Source: Bifidobacterium breve (GTDB lineage Bacteria; Actinomycetota; Thermoleophilia; Solirubrobacterales; Solirubrobacteraceae). From it: a stretch of 64,000 bases of DNA. Below the pieces are notes generated by a model that did not search any database, was not told the origin of the DNA, and was given only the letters and a program-made list of their open reading frames with translations. The position numbers and the translations under genes are program-made. This document shows positions 26,308 through 35,035 of the stretch, in pieces. Position 1 is the stretch's first letter; each line of letters begins with the position of its first letter. The stretch spans positions 16,227-80,226 of the forward strand of contig CAMCUD010000007.1 in assembly GCA_945878865.1 (NCBI GenBank). Reading direction: 5' to 3'.

Positions 26308-27245
26308 GCGAGGCCGAGTCCAGCGAGGAGGTTGTCGACCGCAAGCTTGCTCGCGCGCAGCACGCCCTCGCGTGTGTTCGAGCCGTTGTGCGAGCCGAAC
26401 ACGCAGTCTGGGAAGGCTCGCAACGAACTGTTCTCTGGAAGAGGCTCCTCCTCGAAGACGTCCAGTGCCGCGGCCGCGAGCTTCCCGGAGCGCAGCGCGT
26501 CCACGAGCGCGAACTCGTCAACCAGGGGGCCCCGCGACACATTCACGAGCCTGGAGCCGTCCCGCATGAGCGACAGACGAGCTGCGTTGACGATGTGCCG
26601 TGTGCTCGGTAGGAGGGGCGCGCAGAGGATCAGGTAGTCGGCCCGTGCGAAGACCTCTTCGAGGGACACGTACTGGGCTCCGATCTCCCGTGCGGCTTGC
26701 TCGGCAGCGTCTGTCACATCGTACGCGGCGACCCGCATCCCGAAGCCAAGCGCTCGGCGCCCAACCGCCTGGCCGATGCTGCCGAAGCCGACAATCCCGG
26801 CTGTAAGCCCACTGAGCGTCTGCCCCTCGACCTTGAGCCATTCGCCGCTCGCCACGGACGCGTGGATGCGATGGAGCTGCCGCGCCAACATGACCACAAA
26901 CCCCATCGCAACGTCGGCGACTTCCTCCCCGAAGACGTTCGGGGTATTGGTCACCTTGATGCCAAGACGCTTCGCGGCGTCCTTGTCGATACCGTCGGTC
27001 CCAACACCCCACTTCGAGATGATCCGCATCCGCGAAGCGTGCTCTAGGACTCGAGCGGTCAGCGGGTCGTCTCCGGCGATCATCCCGTCGTACCGACCGA
27101 TGACCTGGATCAGCTCATCCTCAGTGGGCTGCTGGACCACCGAAGGCTGGTCGACGGCGATGCCAAGATCCGCAAAGCGTGGTGCGAACTCGTGCCAACA
27201 GTTCTGCTGCTGGCGACACGTTACGAGAACCCGGAGTTCGGTCAT
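26304..27245 (-). CDS. D-isomer-specific 2-hydroxyacid dehydrogenase
   Basis: 313 residues. NAD-binding GIVGFGSIGQAVGRRA; the catalytic Arg lies in VNVSRGPLVDE, the Glu in LDVFEEEPLP, and the His in FGSHNGSNT. It interconverts a 2-hydroxy and a 2-keto acid. Inside a nucleotide-sugar module it could oxidise a sugar acid or phospho-hydroxyacid before amination, aldol addition or CMP activation. The ATG at 27245 overlaps the upstream stop as TGATG; a TTG one codon earlier is possible. Confidence 0.9.
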   Translation of the reverse strand: MTELRVLVTCRQQQNCWHEFAPRFADLGIAVDQPSVVQQPTEDELIQVIGRYDGMIAGDDPLTARVLEHASRMRIISKWGVGTDGIDKDAAKRLGIKVTNTPNVFGEEVADVAMGFVVMLARQLHRIHASVASGEWLKVEGQTLSGLTAGIVGFGSIGQAVGRRALGFGMRVAAYDVTDAAEQAAREIGAQYVSLEEVFARADYLILCAPLLPSTRHIVNAARLSLMRDGSRLVNVSRGPLVDEFALVDALRSGKLAAAALDVFEEEPLPENSSLRAFPDCVFGSHNGSNTREGVLRASKLAVDNLLAGLGLA

Positions 27246-27922
27246 CAAGCTCGCCCCTGCATCGCGTAGAGCGCCTCAACCACGGTCCAGTCGACCTCCT
27301 CGTCGATGTCCCAGGCCTCAGCGGGATCAAGCTCGTACATGAGGGGTGTCGCGCCGATCCGATTGCCGCGCTTCTCGAGTGTTTCTCGAGTGAATGCGTA
27401 CAGACACGAGTTCTCCTCGTAGACGGGCGGAAGGTCCTGCGTGCGAAGCAGGACTTCCGGGTTGTGATTGACCGCTCGACCATCCGGCCACCATAGGCGT
27501 GTTTGAAGCGGCGTCACCGTGAACAACGAGTCGTATGTGTCACGATTACTCAGGAATGCGTCGAGTGCCTCGGTGATCGTCTCTGTTCGCAAGAGCGGAT
27601 TGGTGCTGTGCGTCTGCACGTACAGGTCCGCCGCCACCTGCGAGACGTCATAGAGCAGGACCTCGTTCATCGGGACATCCCCGCCGTACAGGCGCTCCGG
27701 GCGCGGAATCACGCGGATCTCCGGGAACGCCCTCTTCGCATCCTCGGTGATCAGGTCCGAATCCGTATCGATCACAACCTCGCTGATCCGCGGGCAGTCA
27801 AGTAGCGATTGGACGATATGGTGAAAGAGCGGCCGCCCGCCGAGAGGACGGTAGTTCTTCCCCTTGACGCGTTCGCTGCTGTGACGCATAGGCACGAAGG
27901 CCACGATCCGCTCATCAGCCAT
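27245..27922 (-). CDS. CMP-sugar synthetase (acylneuraminate cytidylyltransferase-like)
   Basis: 225 residues. An N-terminal nucleotide loop variant MRHSSERVKGKNYRPLGGRP, QTHSTNPLLR in place of the family QPTSPLR, and the C-terminal AWDIDEEVDW resembling the NeuA DiDt-eD motif. Family members activate nonulosonic acids, Kdo or related acids as CMP-sugars. No NeuB, KdsA or other PEP-dependent synthase gene is present in the window, so the activated acid cannot be named. It overlaps the cyclase-family gene upstream by 8 bases and the dehydrogenase downstream by 1 base. Confidence 0.87.
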   Translation of the reverse strand: MADERIVAFVPMRHSSERVKGKNYRPLGGRPLFHHIVQSLLDCPRISEVVIDTDSDLITEDAKRAFPEIRVIPRPERLYGGDVPMNEVLLYDVSQVAADLYVQTHSTNPLLRTETITEALDAFLSNRDTYDSLFTVTPLQTRLWWPDGRAVNHNPEVLLRTQDLPPVYEENSCLYAFTRETLEKRGNRIGATPLMYELDPAEAWDIDEEVDWTVVEALYAMQGRA

Positions 27923-28607
27923 GTGAGTGTCTGTCTCCTTCTCGTGTGAGGGGACGAAGCGCTACCCGCGCCGGTGCCGCTTCCGCACCATCAAGCGCGA
28001 TCGGCAAACAGATCATGTCGTGCCATCCCGGAATCGCCGCGGCCAAGTTGAGGCCCTCGATGATCACCATGCCAGCGCCGAGAATGATGACGTGAGCGTC
28101 GGGAGGATCGTCGTAGCGTTGGATTGAGAGATAGTCGATACCGATGACATCGATACCGCGCGCACGTACCCACGCGGCCCCGCTGGCGCTCAGTGCGACG
28201 TACTGCTCACGGAACGGTGTGCGGTAGAGCTCGGGATCATCGGAGTTTGCCGTCCGAAGCAGCAGGCGCCGCACGCCGAGGTCCACGCCAGCCGCCTCGA
28301 GCGTCTCTGCGTCGACTACCTCGGCCGCACCCGTGCTGACAACCTGCGTAGGCCCGTTCAGCCTCGCGAGGTCGATGTCCTCGACGGTTATGCCGTCATC
28401 GATGAAGTGCCGCGGCGCGTCGATGTGCGTACCGCAGTGGACGTCCATGCGCAGCTCTGTCGCGTTCGCCGGATCGCCGGCGGCACGCGAGAGCAGTGCT
28501 CGGCGTTGGGTCCCAGGGCTTCCTGGCCAAACGGGCAGTTCGCCGGTGAGCCCCACACTCACGTCAACGATCGGGGGCGTCAACTCGGCGTAGGCGCTGA
28601 GTTCCAC
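27915..28607 (-). CDS. Cyclase-family (KynB-like) metal-dependent hydrolase
   Basis: 230 residues. The signature [12 protein letters not shown] (metal-binding His, Asp and His) is complete, and [15 protein letters not shown] at the N-terminus matches the cyclase/kynurenine formamidase family. [13 protein letters not shown] and [14 protein letters not shown] also match. Known members hydrolyse formamides or catalyse ring formation in polyketides. In a CMP-sugar module a lactone hydrolase or N-deformylase is conceivable but unproven. It starts with GTG and overlaps the epimerase gene by 28 bases. Confidence 0.88.
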   Translation of the reverse strand: MELSAYAELTPPIVDVSVGLTGELPVWPGSPGTQRRALLSRAAGDPANATELRMDVHCGTHIDAPRHFIDDGITVEDIDLARLNGPTQVVSTGAAEVVDAETLEAAGVDLGVRRLLLRTANSDDPELYRTPFREQYVALSASGAAWVRARGIDVIGIDYLSIQRYDDPPDAHVIILGAGMVIIEGLNLAAAIPGWHDMICLPIALDGAEAAPARVALRPLTREGDRHSHG

Positions 28608-29662
28608 CGTTCCACGTTGAAGTCGTGGATTTCCTGCAGCACCTCGTCGATGCCGAAATGCAGTTTCCAGTCCGGGTAATCACGCTTGAAGGCGTCCAGG
28701 TCGCTGATCCACCAGCGGTGATCCCCGATCCTGGCCTCGTCCGACAACGAGTAGTCGAGCTTCTTGCCGCTGATGTGCTCGCACTTGGCAATCGCCTCGA
28801 GCATCGAGACGTTGGACTCACGGCCGCCACCGAGGTTGTAAACGGCAGCCGCCCTCGGGCTCCGGTGAAACGCATCAAACGCTCGCACCACGTCGTACGC
28901 ATGGATGTTGTCGCGAACCTGCTTTCCGCCGTACCCGAAGATCGTGTACGGGTCCCCCGTGACAGTGCACCGCATCAGGTACGCGAGGAAGCCGTGGAGC
29001 TTCGCCCCTGCGTGCTGTGGCCCAGTCAGGCAGCCACCACGAAAACACACCGTCGGCATGTCGAAGTACCGGCCGTACTCCTGCACAAGGAGGTCCGCGG
29101 CCACCTTTGAGACTCCAAACAGCGAGTGCGTGCAGTGGTCGATGGACATCGAGGTCGGGACCCCGCCGTAGTACTCGTGGCCAGCGGGCAGTTCAAGCCG
29201 CGTGCTGGTCTCCTGAAGCGGCAGGAAATTTGGCGTGTCGCCGTAGACCTTGTTTGTCGAGGTGAAGACAAAGGTCGCGTCAGGCGCGTGTGCACGGGCC
29301 GCCTCGAGGAGATTCAAGGTCCCGCCTGCATTGACGCCAAAATCCGTCTGCGGTTCCTTGGCAGCCCAGTCGTGGGAAGGCTGGGCCGCGGTATGGACGA
29401 TCAGTTCGAGATCGCCCGCGTTATCCGCCACAACCTTCATAACCGCGTCAGCGTCCCGAATGTCGATCGACAGCGGGACGAAAGCGTCGAGCTTATGGGC
29501 GAGCCGCTGGGTCGTTGGCGACGTGGAAGCCTCGGCGCCGAAGAAGTACGACCGCATGTCGTTGTCCAGCCCAATCACTCGGTAGCCGCGCTCGGTGACG
29601 AAGTACTCGACGGCCTCGGAGCCGATGAGGCCGCCCGACCCGGTGACAATCGCTGTAGGCAA
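28580..29662 (-). CDS. NAD-dependent epimerase related to CDP-tyvelose/paratose 2-epimerase
   Basis: 360 residues. TGSGGLIG cofactor motif, [15 protein letters not shown] (about 90-104), FTSTNKVYG with the catalytic Ser/Thr, and [17 protein letters not shown]. These match the extended-SDR group containing CDP-tyvelose epimerase. The usual YxxxK reads HSLFGVSK (Phe182, Lys186), so the canonical tyrosine is Phe. From memory, relatives of this subgroup share SLFGxSK, which suggests family-wide chemistry different from standard 4-epimerases. TTG start with a GGAG box six bases upstream; likely first gene of the five-gene module. Confidence 0.87.
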   Translation of the reverse strand: MPTAIVTGSGGLIGSEAVEYFVTERGYRVIGLDNDMRSYFFGAEASTSPTTQRLAHKLDAFVPLSIDIRDADAVMKVVADNAGDLELIVHTAAQPSHDWAAKEPQTDFGVNAGGTLNLLEAARAHAPDATFVFTSTNKVYGDTPNFLPLQETSTRLELPAGHEYYGGVPTSMSIDHCTHSLFGVSKVAADLLVQEYGRYFDMPTVCFRGGCLTGPQHAGAKLHGFLAYLMRCTVTGDPYTIFGYGGKQVRDNIHAYDVVRAFDAFHRSPRAAAVYNLGGGRESNVSMLEAIAKCEHISGKKLDYSLSDEARIGDHRWWISDLDAFKRDYPDWKLHFGIDEVLQEIHDFNVERWNSAPTPS

Positions 29663-30049
29663 GTAGAGCTCCGTTCCGTGATGCCGACGCCAGTTGAGGG
29701 AAACGCGGGCAGTCGCGCCAAGAGATGACGGGAGGCTATCGCTACCGCGTCGTCGTCAGCTCGCCCATGGGTACAAACTGACGCCCCCGCGGTTGGCCCG
29801 TGGGTGGCCGCGAATCACACTGGCCCCGGCCGTGCGACCGGCGGCGGGTCCCCCACACCGTGGGCAGCGGCCCGCAGCCGCGACAGTCGGCGAGTCTGAG
29901 ACTGACCTTCGCGAAGGCCGTGGCATTCGAGCTGCGCACCCGGATTGCGCATGCAAAGCAAAGGACGAGCGGCGGATCTGCCGCAGGTTGGCGACGCTCG
30001 TGCACACACCGAGCGAGCCAACGACGCAAGAGCAATGGGATACCAACCG
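29663..30049. other. Non-coding stretch between epimerase and polymerase genes
   Basis: 387 bases without a convincing gene. Minus-strand frames contain cysteine pairs (for example CPRCGG near 29860) but no consistent fold, start site or codon bias, and frames on both strands look equally weak. It may be the remnant of a lost gene, or the spacer and promoter for the 29662-25591 operon. Confidence 0.4.
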
Positions 30050-31399
30050 TCATCCCACGCGCGTCTGCGCGGCGCGTCGCGGACCTCGTCTGCCGCTCTG
30101 GATGATCACGACACCCCAGGCGAGGAAAAGTCCGTAGCTGAAGTAGTCCGTGTAGAGCAGTGATTGGAACGCACCGAAGCCGAACAGCACGGCAGCGTAG
30201 GACTCCAGCGCGTGGTAGAACGCTCCGCCTGTCATCTCGAACAAGTTTCGTGCCCAGGCCATGAAGACGCCAAGTAGCGCGTAGAAGATGACCGCGCCGA
30301 TCGGGCTGAAGTCAGCGACGAGATCGCGAAGCCCGGTCGCCCAAGCGTTGTCAAGGTAGCCCCGGCTTGAGAACGGGAGGAACACCTTCCGACGGGCCTT
30401 CTGCCACTGATCGGTGTTGTCGTCGCCGAGGTAGGAGCTGAGGAGCTGTGCCGGCAGCGGGAACGAGTACTGGCCGAGCAAGGGGGCAGGCACCGTGGTT
30501 TGCTGCATCCAGAACGTGAGGCTGGGAAGTGGCGTCGAGAAGTAGGAGAACTGAAGTACCGACGACCCAAGCGTCTCGTTGCGGTTGGCTGGCGCCTTGA
30601 TCCACGGCTTGTACTCCGCGCGTCCGGTCACACGCAGAAGGTAAGACGGGTCGCTGTCCTTCTGCCGCTGTTGGCTGAAAGTCGTGACGAAGTACCAGCC
30701 GGCCACGACCGCGACTCCAAGCAGGGCCGTCGTGCGAACATCGAAGCGCAGAATCGGTCGACCACGCAGCCAGAGCGCACACAGAAGTAGGAGGATCGCG
30801 ACGATGATCGTTTGTCGCCCGCCGAAGTACGCAAACGCGACGAACACGATCAAACCGAAGTTCGCCCACGCCAGTGCTCGGTTGTGCGTGAGCCGCGCGG
30901 ACAGCACGAGGTAGAGAAAGCTGCAGGGAGAGAGGAACGAACCGAGGAGCGCGAACGGTCCGCCGAATCCGCCGGATGCCGCCGATCCAAGGGACTCTTC
31001 TCGCACCTCGCTGAGGTTTGCGATGAGAATCGACGGGTTAATCGAGATTCCGGTCCTGCTTGCTCCATACAGCAAAGCGAGGTTCCCGATAACGCCTGCA
31101 GCGCCGATAATCGGCATCAGATCAGCGTCGATCCGTTGACGCCAGTACTTGTTTGGTGGCGTTCTCGCGGGCTTGCGAGCGCTGGCGTACCCGATGGTGG
31201 CGGCTGCGATGCAACTTGCCACGAAGAGGTCGACGAGCCAGGAGTACTTGACCGTATACGTCAGTACCGGCACGGCGGCCATGACGACGCTGGCGGTCCA
31301 GAAATAGAGGCCGAACCTGATCCCGCTACGCCCACCGTCTCTTCGCCGTACCCCGACAAATGCGACGACGAGGACGACGCTCGTGATCGGGAACAGCAC
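30050..31399 (-). CDS. Wzy-like O-antigen/oligosaccharide repeat-unit polymerase
   Basis: 449 residues with ten to twelve hydrophobic segments, and two larger loops: one around RTGISINPSILIANLSEVREES, the other about 245-340 (SQQRQKDSDPSYLLRV to RRKVFLPFSSRGYLDNAW). The loop pattern and DNAWATGLRDLVADFSPIGAV are typical of Wzy/oligosaccharide polymerase proteins, which have little sequence conservation. It would polymerise flipped repeat units outside the membrane. GTG start with a GAGG box five bases upstream, four bases after the stop of a 27-codon hydrophobic gene. Family call from topology, hence moderate confidence. Confidence 0.78.
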   Translation of the reverse strand: MLFPITSVVLVVAFVGVRRRDGGRSGIRFGLYFWTASVVMAAVPVLTYTVKYSWLVDLFVASCIAAATIGYASARKPARTPPNKYWRQRIDADLMPIIGAAGVIGNLALLYGASRTGISINPSILIANLSEVREESLGSAASGGFGGPFALLGSFLSPCSFLYLVLSARLTHNRALAWANFGLIVFVAFAYFGGRQTIIVAILLLLCALWLRGRPILRFDVRTTALLGVAVVAGWYFVTTFSQQRQKDSDPSYLLRVTGRAEYKPWIKAPANRNETLGSSVLQFSYFSTPLPSLTFWMQQTTVPAPLLGQYSFPLPAQLLSSYLGDDNTDQWQKARRKVFLPFSSRGYLDNAWATGLRDLVADFSPIGAVIFYALLGVFMAWARNLFEMTGGAFYHALESYAAVLFGFGAFQSLLYTDYFSYGLFLAWGVVIIQSGRRGPRRAAQTRVG

Positions 31400-31403
31400 G
31401 TCC

Positions 31404-31487
31404 TCAGCCGAGGAACTGGACGATCGCGAACCCGAGAACGAGAGACGCCACGATGGCCAGGAGCGCGGCGAGGATGTTCATGCTCAT
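31404..31487 (-). CDS. 27-residue hydrophobic micro-protein upstream of the polymerase
   Basis: An ATG-to-TGA frame of 28 codons encoding MSMNILAALLAIVASLVLGF then AIVQFLG: almost a single transmembrane helix. Of its codons after the start, all but a few end in G or C, as in real genes here. A TACGAT -10 hexamer ends six bases before the ATG, the spacing of leaderless actinobacterial transcripts, and the polymerase GTG follows its stop by four bases. It could be a small membrane partner of the polymerase or a leader peptide that couples translation. No homologue recognised. Confidence 0.55.
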   Translation of the reverse strand: MSMNILAALLAIVASLVLGFAIVQFLG

Positions 31488-31493
31488 CGCCGC

Positions 31494-31499
31494 ATCGTA
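31494..31499 (-). promoter_or_regulatory. -10 box TACGAT for the micro-gene/polymerase transcript
   Basis: TACGAT (31499-31494 on the minus strand) is a good -10, ending six bases before the micro-gene ATG, so transcription would begin at or near the A of the start codon. Only a weak -35-like GTCAAG lies 15 bases upstream. Confidence 0.45.
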
Positions 31500-31843
31500 G
31501 ACCGCACGGCGTCACTTGACCACGGCGGAGCAGACCGTCGCCGTACGAGGACGAAGCGACGCCTCCGAGGGCGCGGCATCCCGCCGCGAGCGAGTCGACA
31601 TCCGCGCTGATGGATATCGGGGCGTGCGGGCCGACGATCGTTTGGACGCCCGATGGCACGTAAACTGGCCGCCGCCGCAGGTACCGGTGGCGCTCGTGCA
31701 AGCGCAGTACCACAGTGCCTCACCCTCTTCGCTATTGCGATCACTGGTACGCGCTGCGGCGTTGTTCAATCGAGCCCAGGCCAATCCGTCGGGGTACCAC
31801 CAGACCCCACCGCCTTACTTGAGCGTCTAGGCTTTCGCGGCTC
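31500..31843. other. Non-coding spacer between divergent polymerase and FkbM genes
   Basis: About 344 bases. Open frames on both strands show no start signals, no protein-like composition and no recognisable motif. It presumably carries divergent promoters for the micro-gene/polymerase and for the methyltransferase at 31844. Nothing further is seen. Confidence 0.5.
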
Positions 31844-32596
31844 ATGTGGACCGCTAAGGCGAAGGATCGACTCACTGGCACTCGGGCCGAGGACGCTGCT
31901 CGGCGGCTCATGCGGGCCGTCAAGCCGGCGCCCTTGTCCGTACCACTCGCGAAAGCGCAGCTGTACGACGCCCAGACGGCGGAGGTCGCCCGGCGAGTGC
32001 TTGGTTCAGGCGGGAACGCGATCGACGTGGGTGCTAACCGCGGTGAGATCCTCCGCGAGATCATCTCGGCTTCGCCCCGCGGCGAGCATGTCGCAGTCGA
32101 GCCGTTGCCGCGGTACGCCAAAGGCTTACGCCGGAAGTTCCCCACCGTAACGGTCTACGAAGCGGCGTTGTCAGACCAGCCCGGCACTGCCCGTTTCCGC
32201 CGCGTGATCGGCGCCGCCGAGGAGAGCAGCCTCGACGGTCTCGGTCACCAAGTCGATGGCGCGCCCACCGAGTACTTCGACGTCAACGTCATGACGCTTG
32301 ACCAAGTTGCGCCCGACCCGGTTCACTTCGTAAAGATCGATGCTGAGCACGCGGAGTACCAGATCTTGCTTGGCGCCGACCGCGTGCTAGCGCAGCGTCC
32401 AGTGATCGCGTTCGAGTTAGGGGCTAACCAGACGAAGGTCTGGGACCTCTTGACTTCACGGGGCTATGAACTGCACCGGCTGTTCGAGTGGCTCCACGGC
32501 GATGTCCCGCCAGCGCGATCAATCGACGAACTGCGCCACGGCGTTGTCGGGGAGTACTTCTTCTTGGCAGTTCCCTCGAGCCCTAGCCGGCCCTGA
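31844..32596 (+). CDS. FkbM-family methyltransferase
   Basis: 250 residues. SAM motif AIDVGANRGEILREI (about 63-77), VAVEPLPRYAKGL, DQPGTARF, and HFVKIDAEHAEYQILLG with the family Asp/Glu pair. FkbM enzymes O-methylate sugars or polyketides. Within a glycan island, methylation of a repeat-unit sugar is likely. Its stop overlaps the end of the convergent flippase gene by 14 bases. Only the ATG at 31844 precedes the conserved region in a sensible position. Confidence 0.9.
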   Translation: MWTAKAKDRLTGTRAEDAARRLMRAVKPAPLSVPLAKAQLYDAQTAEVARRVLGSGGNAIDVGANRGEILREIISASPRGEHVAVEPLPRYAKGLRRKFPTVTVYEAALSDQPGTARFRRVIGAAEESSLDGLGHQVDGAPTEYFDVNVMTLDQVAPDPVHFVKIDAEHAEYQILLGADRVLAQRPVIAFELGANQTKVWDLLTSRGYELHRLFEWLHGDVPPARSIDELRHGVVGEYFFLAVPSSPSRP

Positions 32597-34112
32597 ACCG
32601 CACCCGAGGGCCGTACAGCGCGCCGGCGGCAGCGATCGCGAACAGGACGAACCATGCGATGCCGACGGCCGTCGCGGCGGCCGGTCCCTCGGGAGCCGTC
32701 GCTGTGCCAGCGGCGAACGCCGCGAGTGCCGCCGCGACAATCACGGACACCTTCCGCCACTCGTATCGCACGGGGTTGTGGCGCGCATGCGCCCACGCGT
32801 AGATCAGGACGAGGAGCACCAGATACCCGGCAGCTGACGCGACCGCCGCCGCGGTGATTCCACCTGTCGGGACAAGTAGGAACAGCAGTCCGATGTTGAT
32901 TCCCGCGCTAATCGCCGTGGCGACCCACGCAAAGGTCCGCCGCCCGACACCGAGGGTCGCACCGTTCATGGGAATGAAATAGAGGCCCAGAAACCCGTAT
33001 CCGAGAGCGAGCCACGGAACCAACGGTGCCGCCTCGTGGTACGAAGCTGGCGTGAGCAGTTCGACCAGTGGGGGGCCGGTTAGCGCGGCGCCGAGTGTCA
33101 GGGCAACGACGACGGCGATCTGGAGCATCACGACGCGATCGAGCTCTTCTTGGACGCCGTCCTCGGCTCCTGCCCTCGCGTACGTCGGCACGAACGCCTG
33201 ATTCAACGCGATCACCAGCATCATCACCACACTCGCGATATTGGCGGCAAGGGTGTACACGCCAAGGTCCGCACCGCTCACCATCCCGGCGATCACGCCG
33301 CGATCCGCGACCTGGAGGGCCCAGTGCGACGCCAAGTGCGGGATGAGGGGCAAGCTGAAGACCACCGCAGTCCACGTCAACGGCCAGTTGAACGACCCCT
33401 TCCAGTTCCATGGAACGACGGCGAGAGCGGTCAGGAGTGTGGCCGCGTTGGCGAGCGCCGCGGCGGCCATCCAGCCCTTCACCCCAAGATCCAGGCCGAC
33501 GACGAAGACGAGCGTGAGGCCGACAGTGCCGATGCCCGTGACGGCCGTCATCCATAGGTATCCGCGCAGGTCGTGTCGAGCTCGCAGGACTGTCAATGGG
33601 AGTGTCGTGCCGGCGACGAACAGAGCCGATGCAACGAGAGTGAGGGCGATCTCTTCCCCGTCAGCGTGTGCGATCTCACCCGCGAAAGGCCACGCCACGG
33701 CCGAGAGGACGACGCTGGAGACAAGGGGGTAGACAACGAGGAACCGCCAAACGGAGTCGAGGTATTCCTGCTGCCTCGCGGGCTCCTTCGCGAGTTGGAA
33801 GTAGTTGCGGTTGATCGAGGTCTCGAGCGCGGCCGAAAAGAGCACGCCGACGCCACCGTAGACCGCGATGAGGACCCCGAGGGTTCCGTACTCAGCCGGC
33901 GAGATCGCCCGCGTGTATACGGGCAGTAGCAGTAGCCCAATCGCACGCTGGATTGTGAAGCCCAACGAGTAGACAGCCGCGCTGAGCAGAGAACGAAGCG
34001 CGCCAACCGGTCGATCGCTCGCCGAGGCTGGAGCTCCGTCCGCCGAGCCGGCAACGGGCTCCGTCGCGTCAGAGGTGCTGGGAGTCGACAACGCTCTTGA
34101 AGGTAGCGTCAC
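32583..34112 (-). CDS. Wzx-like flippase / polysaccharide transporter (MATE-fold)
   Basis: About 509 residues with twelve to fourteen hydrophobic segments. RSLLSAAVYSLGFTIQRAIG and LLPVYTRAISPAEYG form the typical N-terminal part of RfbX/Wzx proteins, and ALNQAFVPTYAR matches a mid-protein motif of this superfamily. It flips undecaprenyl-linked repeat units across the membrane. A Ser/Thr/Pro-rich N-terminal extension of about 35 residues precedes TM1. The GTG at 34112 is preferred over more distant starts because the upstream 60 codons look random and lie in the divergent promoter region. Confidence 0.85.
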   Translation of the reverse strand: MTLPSRALSTPSTSDATEPVAGSADGAPASASDRPVGALRSLLSAAVYSLGFTIQRAIGLLLLPVYTRAISPAEYGTLGVLIAVYGGVGVLFSAALETSINRNYFQLAKEPARQQEYLDSVWRFLVVYPLVSSVVLSAVAWPFAGEIAHADGEEIALTLVASALFVAGTTLPLTVLRARHDLRGYLWMTAVTGIGTVGLTLVFVVGLDLGVKGWMAAAALANAATLLTALAVVPWNWKGSFNWPLTWTAVVFSLPLIPHLASHWALQVADRGVIAGMVSGADLGVYTLAANIASVVMMLVIALNQAFVPTYARAGAEDGVQEELDRVVMLQIAVVVALTLGAALTGPPLVELLTPASYHEAAPLVPWLALGYGFLGLYFIPMNGATLGVGRRTFAWVATAISAGINIGLLFLLVPTGGITAAAVASAAGYLVLLVLIYAWAHARHNPVRYEWRKVSVIVAAALAAFAAGTATAPEGPAAATAVGIAWFVLFAIAAAGALYGPRVRFRAG

Positions 34113-34246
34113 CTTCTTGCGCGCGCAGGAGACGACGCCCGGTTTGCGCTTGCTAGGGTCCGCGCCCTCGCCCCTGTTGTACGCCTCGAGAAAGGAATCC
34201 TCTGCGCAGCGAACTCGTAGCATCGGCCGTACGAGCGCGACGAGGC

Positions 34247-35035
34247 TTGAGGCTGGCAGGGGAACGTGCGACCGAGTCCGCGAGATTCCGCGCATGGGCG
34301 ATGACCTCGGGGGGGCAAGGCAACGCTGCGCGCGTCCGGGCCTTGCGGAACGTCCATCGCGGGCGTCCCGCCTTCGTGATGGGCAACGGGCCGAGCCTCC
34401 TGAAGAGCGATCTCGATCGGCTTGCCTCCGAGGTCACCATCGTCAGCAACGCGCACTACCTCATATGGGATCAGCTTTCGTACGTGCCGACCTATCTCGC
34501 CGTAGAGGACCGGCTCGTCGCTGAGGACCGCGCAGACGAGCTGAGGACCTTGAGCGGGATTATCAAGGTGTTCCCTTTCGACCTTCGCCCGTTTCTGGGT
34601 CCCTGCAGACCCGACACGCTGTACCTGAACTTCCCTCGGCAGTACCACCCCTTCCCGCAGTTCTCGTGGGATCTCGCCCAAAGAGCCTTCTGGGGCGGCA
34701 CGGTCAGCTTCTTGAACTTGCAGTTGGCCGCGTATCTCGGGTGTGATCCCATCGTCTTGCTCGGTTTCGACCACAGCTACGCCGTGCCGGCGCAATCGGA
34801 GATCAAGGACTACGTCATTCACTCGACGTCCGAAGACGTGAACCACATTCACCCGAACTACTTCGGTCCTGGCTATCGGTGGCATGACCCCGATGTGGCG
34901 CGTATGGAGGGGTCGTACATCTGCGCGCGGCAGGCACTGGAGAGCCGGGGCACCCGGGTACTCAACGCGACGGTAGGCGGGCACCTTGAAGTCTTCGAAC
35001 GTACGACTCTCGACGAGGTACTTGAAACCGCATGA
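34247..35035 (+). CDS. DUF115/MptE-like glycan-cluster protein
   Basis: 262 residues from the TTG at 34247. The N-terminal motif FVMGNGPSLLKSD (about 43-55) is shared by DUF115 (6-hydroxymethylpterin kinase MptE-like) proteins and GT42 sialyltransferases. FWGGTVSFLNLQLAAYLGCD then VLLGFDHSY is the second conserved block. The C-terminal GTRVLNATVGGHLEVFE is also typical. The true reaction is unknown. A CMP-sugar-dependent transferase is possible, as a CMP-sugar synthetase lies nearby. Start uncertain: an AAAGGA box lies about 50 bases upstream before an in-frame CTG, and an ATG occurs at 34301. Confidence 0.75.
   Translation: MRLAGERATESARFRAWAMTSGGQGNAARVRALRNVHRGRPAFVMGNGPSLLKSDLDRLASEVTIVSNAHYLIWDQLSYVPTYLAVEDRLVAEDRADELRTLSGIIKVFPFDLRPFLGPCRPDTLYLNFPRQYHPFPQFSWDLAQRAFWGGTVSFLNLQLAAYLGCDPIVLLGFDHSYAVPAQSEIKDYVIHSTSEDVNHIHPNYFGPGYRWHDPDVARMEGSYICARQALESRGTRVLNATVGGHLEVFERTTLDEVLETA

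Noticed and set aside
31500..31843. Small frames on both strands in the polymerase/FkbM spacer
   Set aside because: No start signals, no coding bias, and the frames overlap each other equally.
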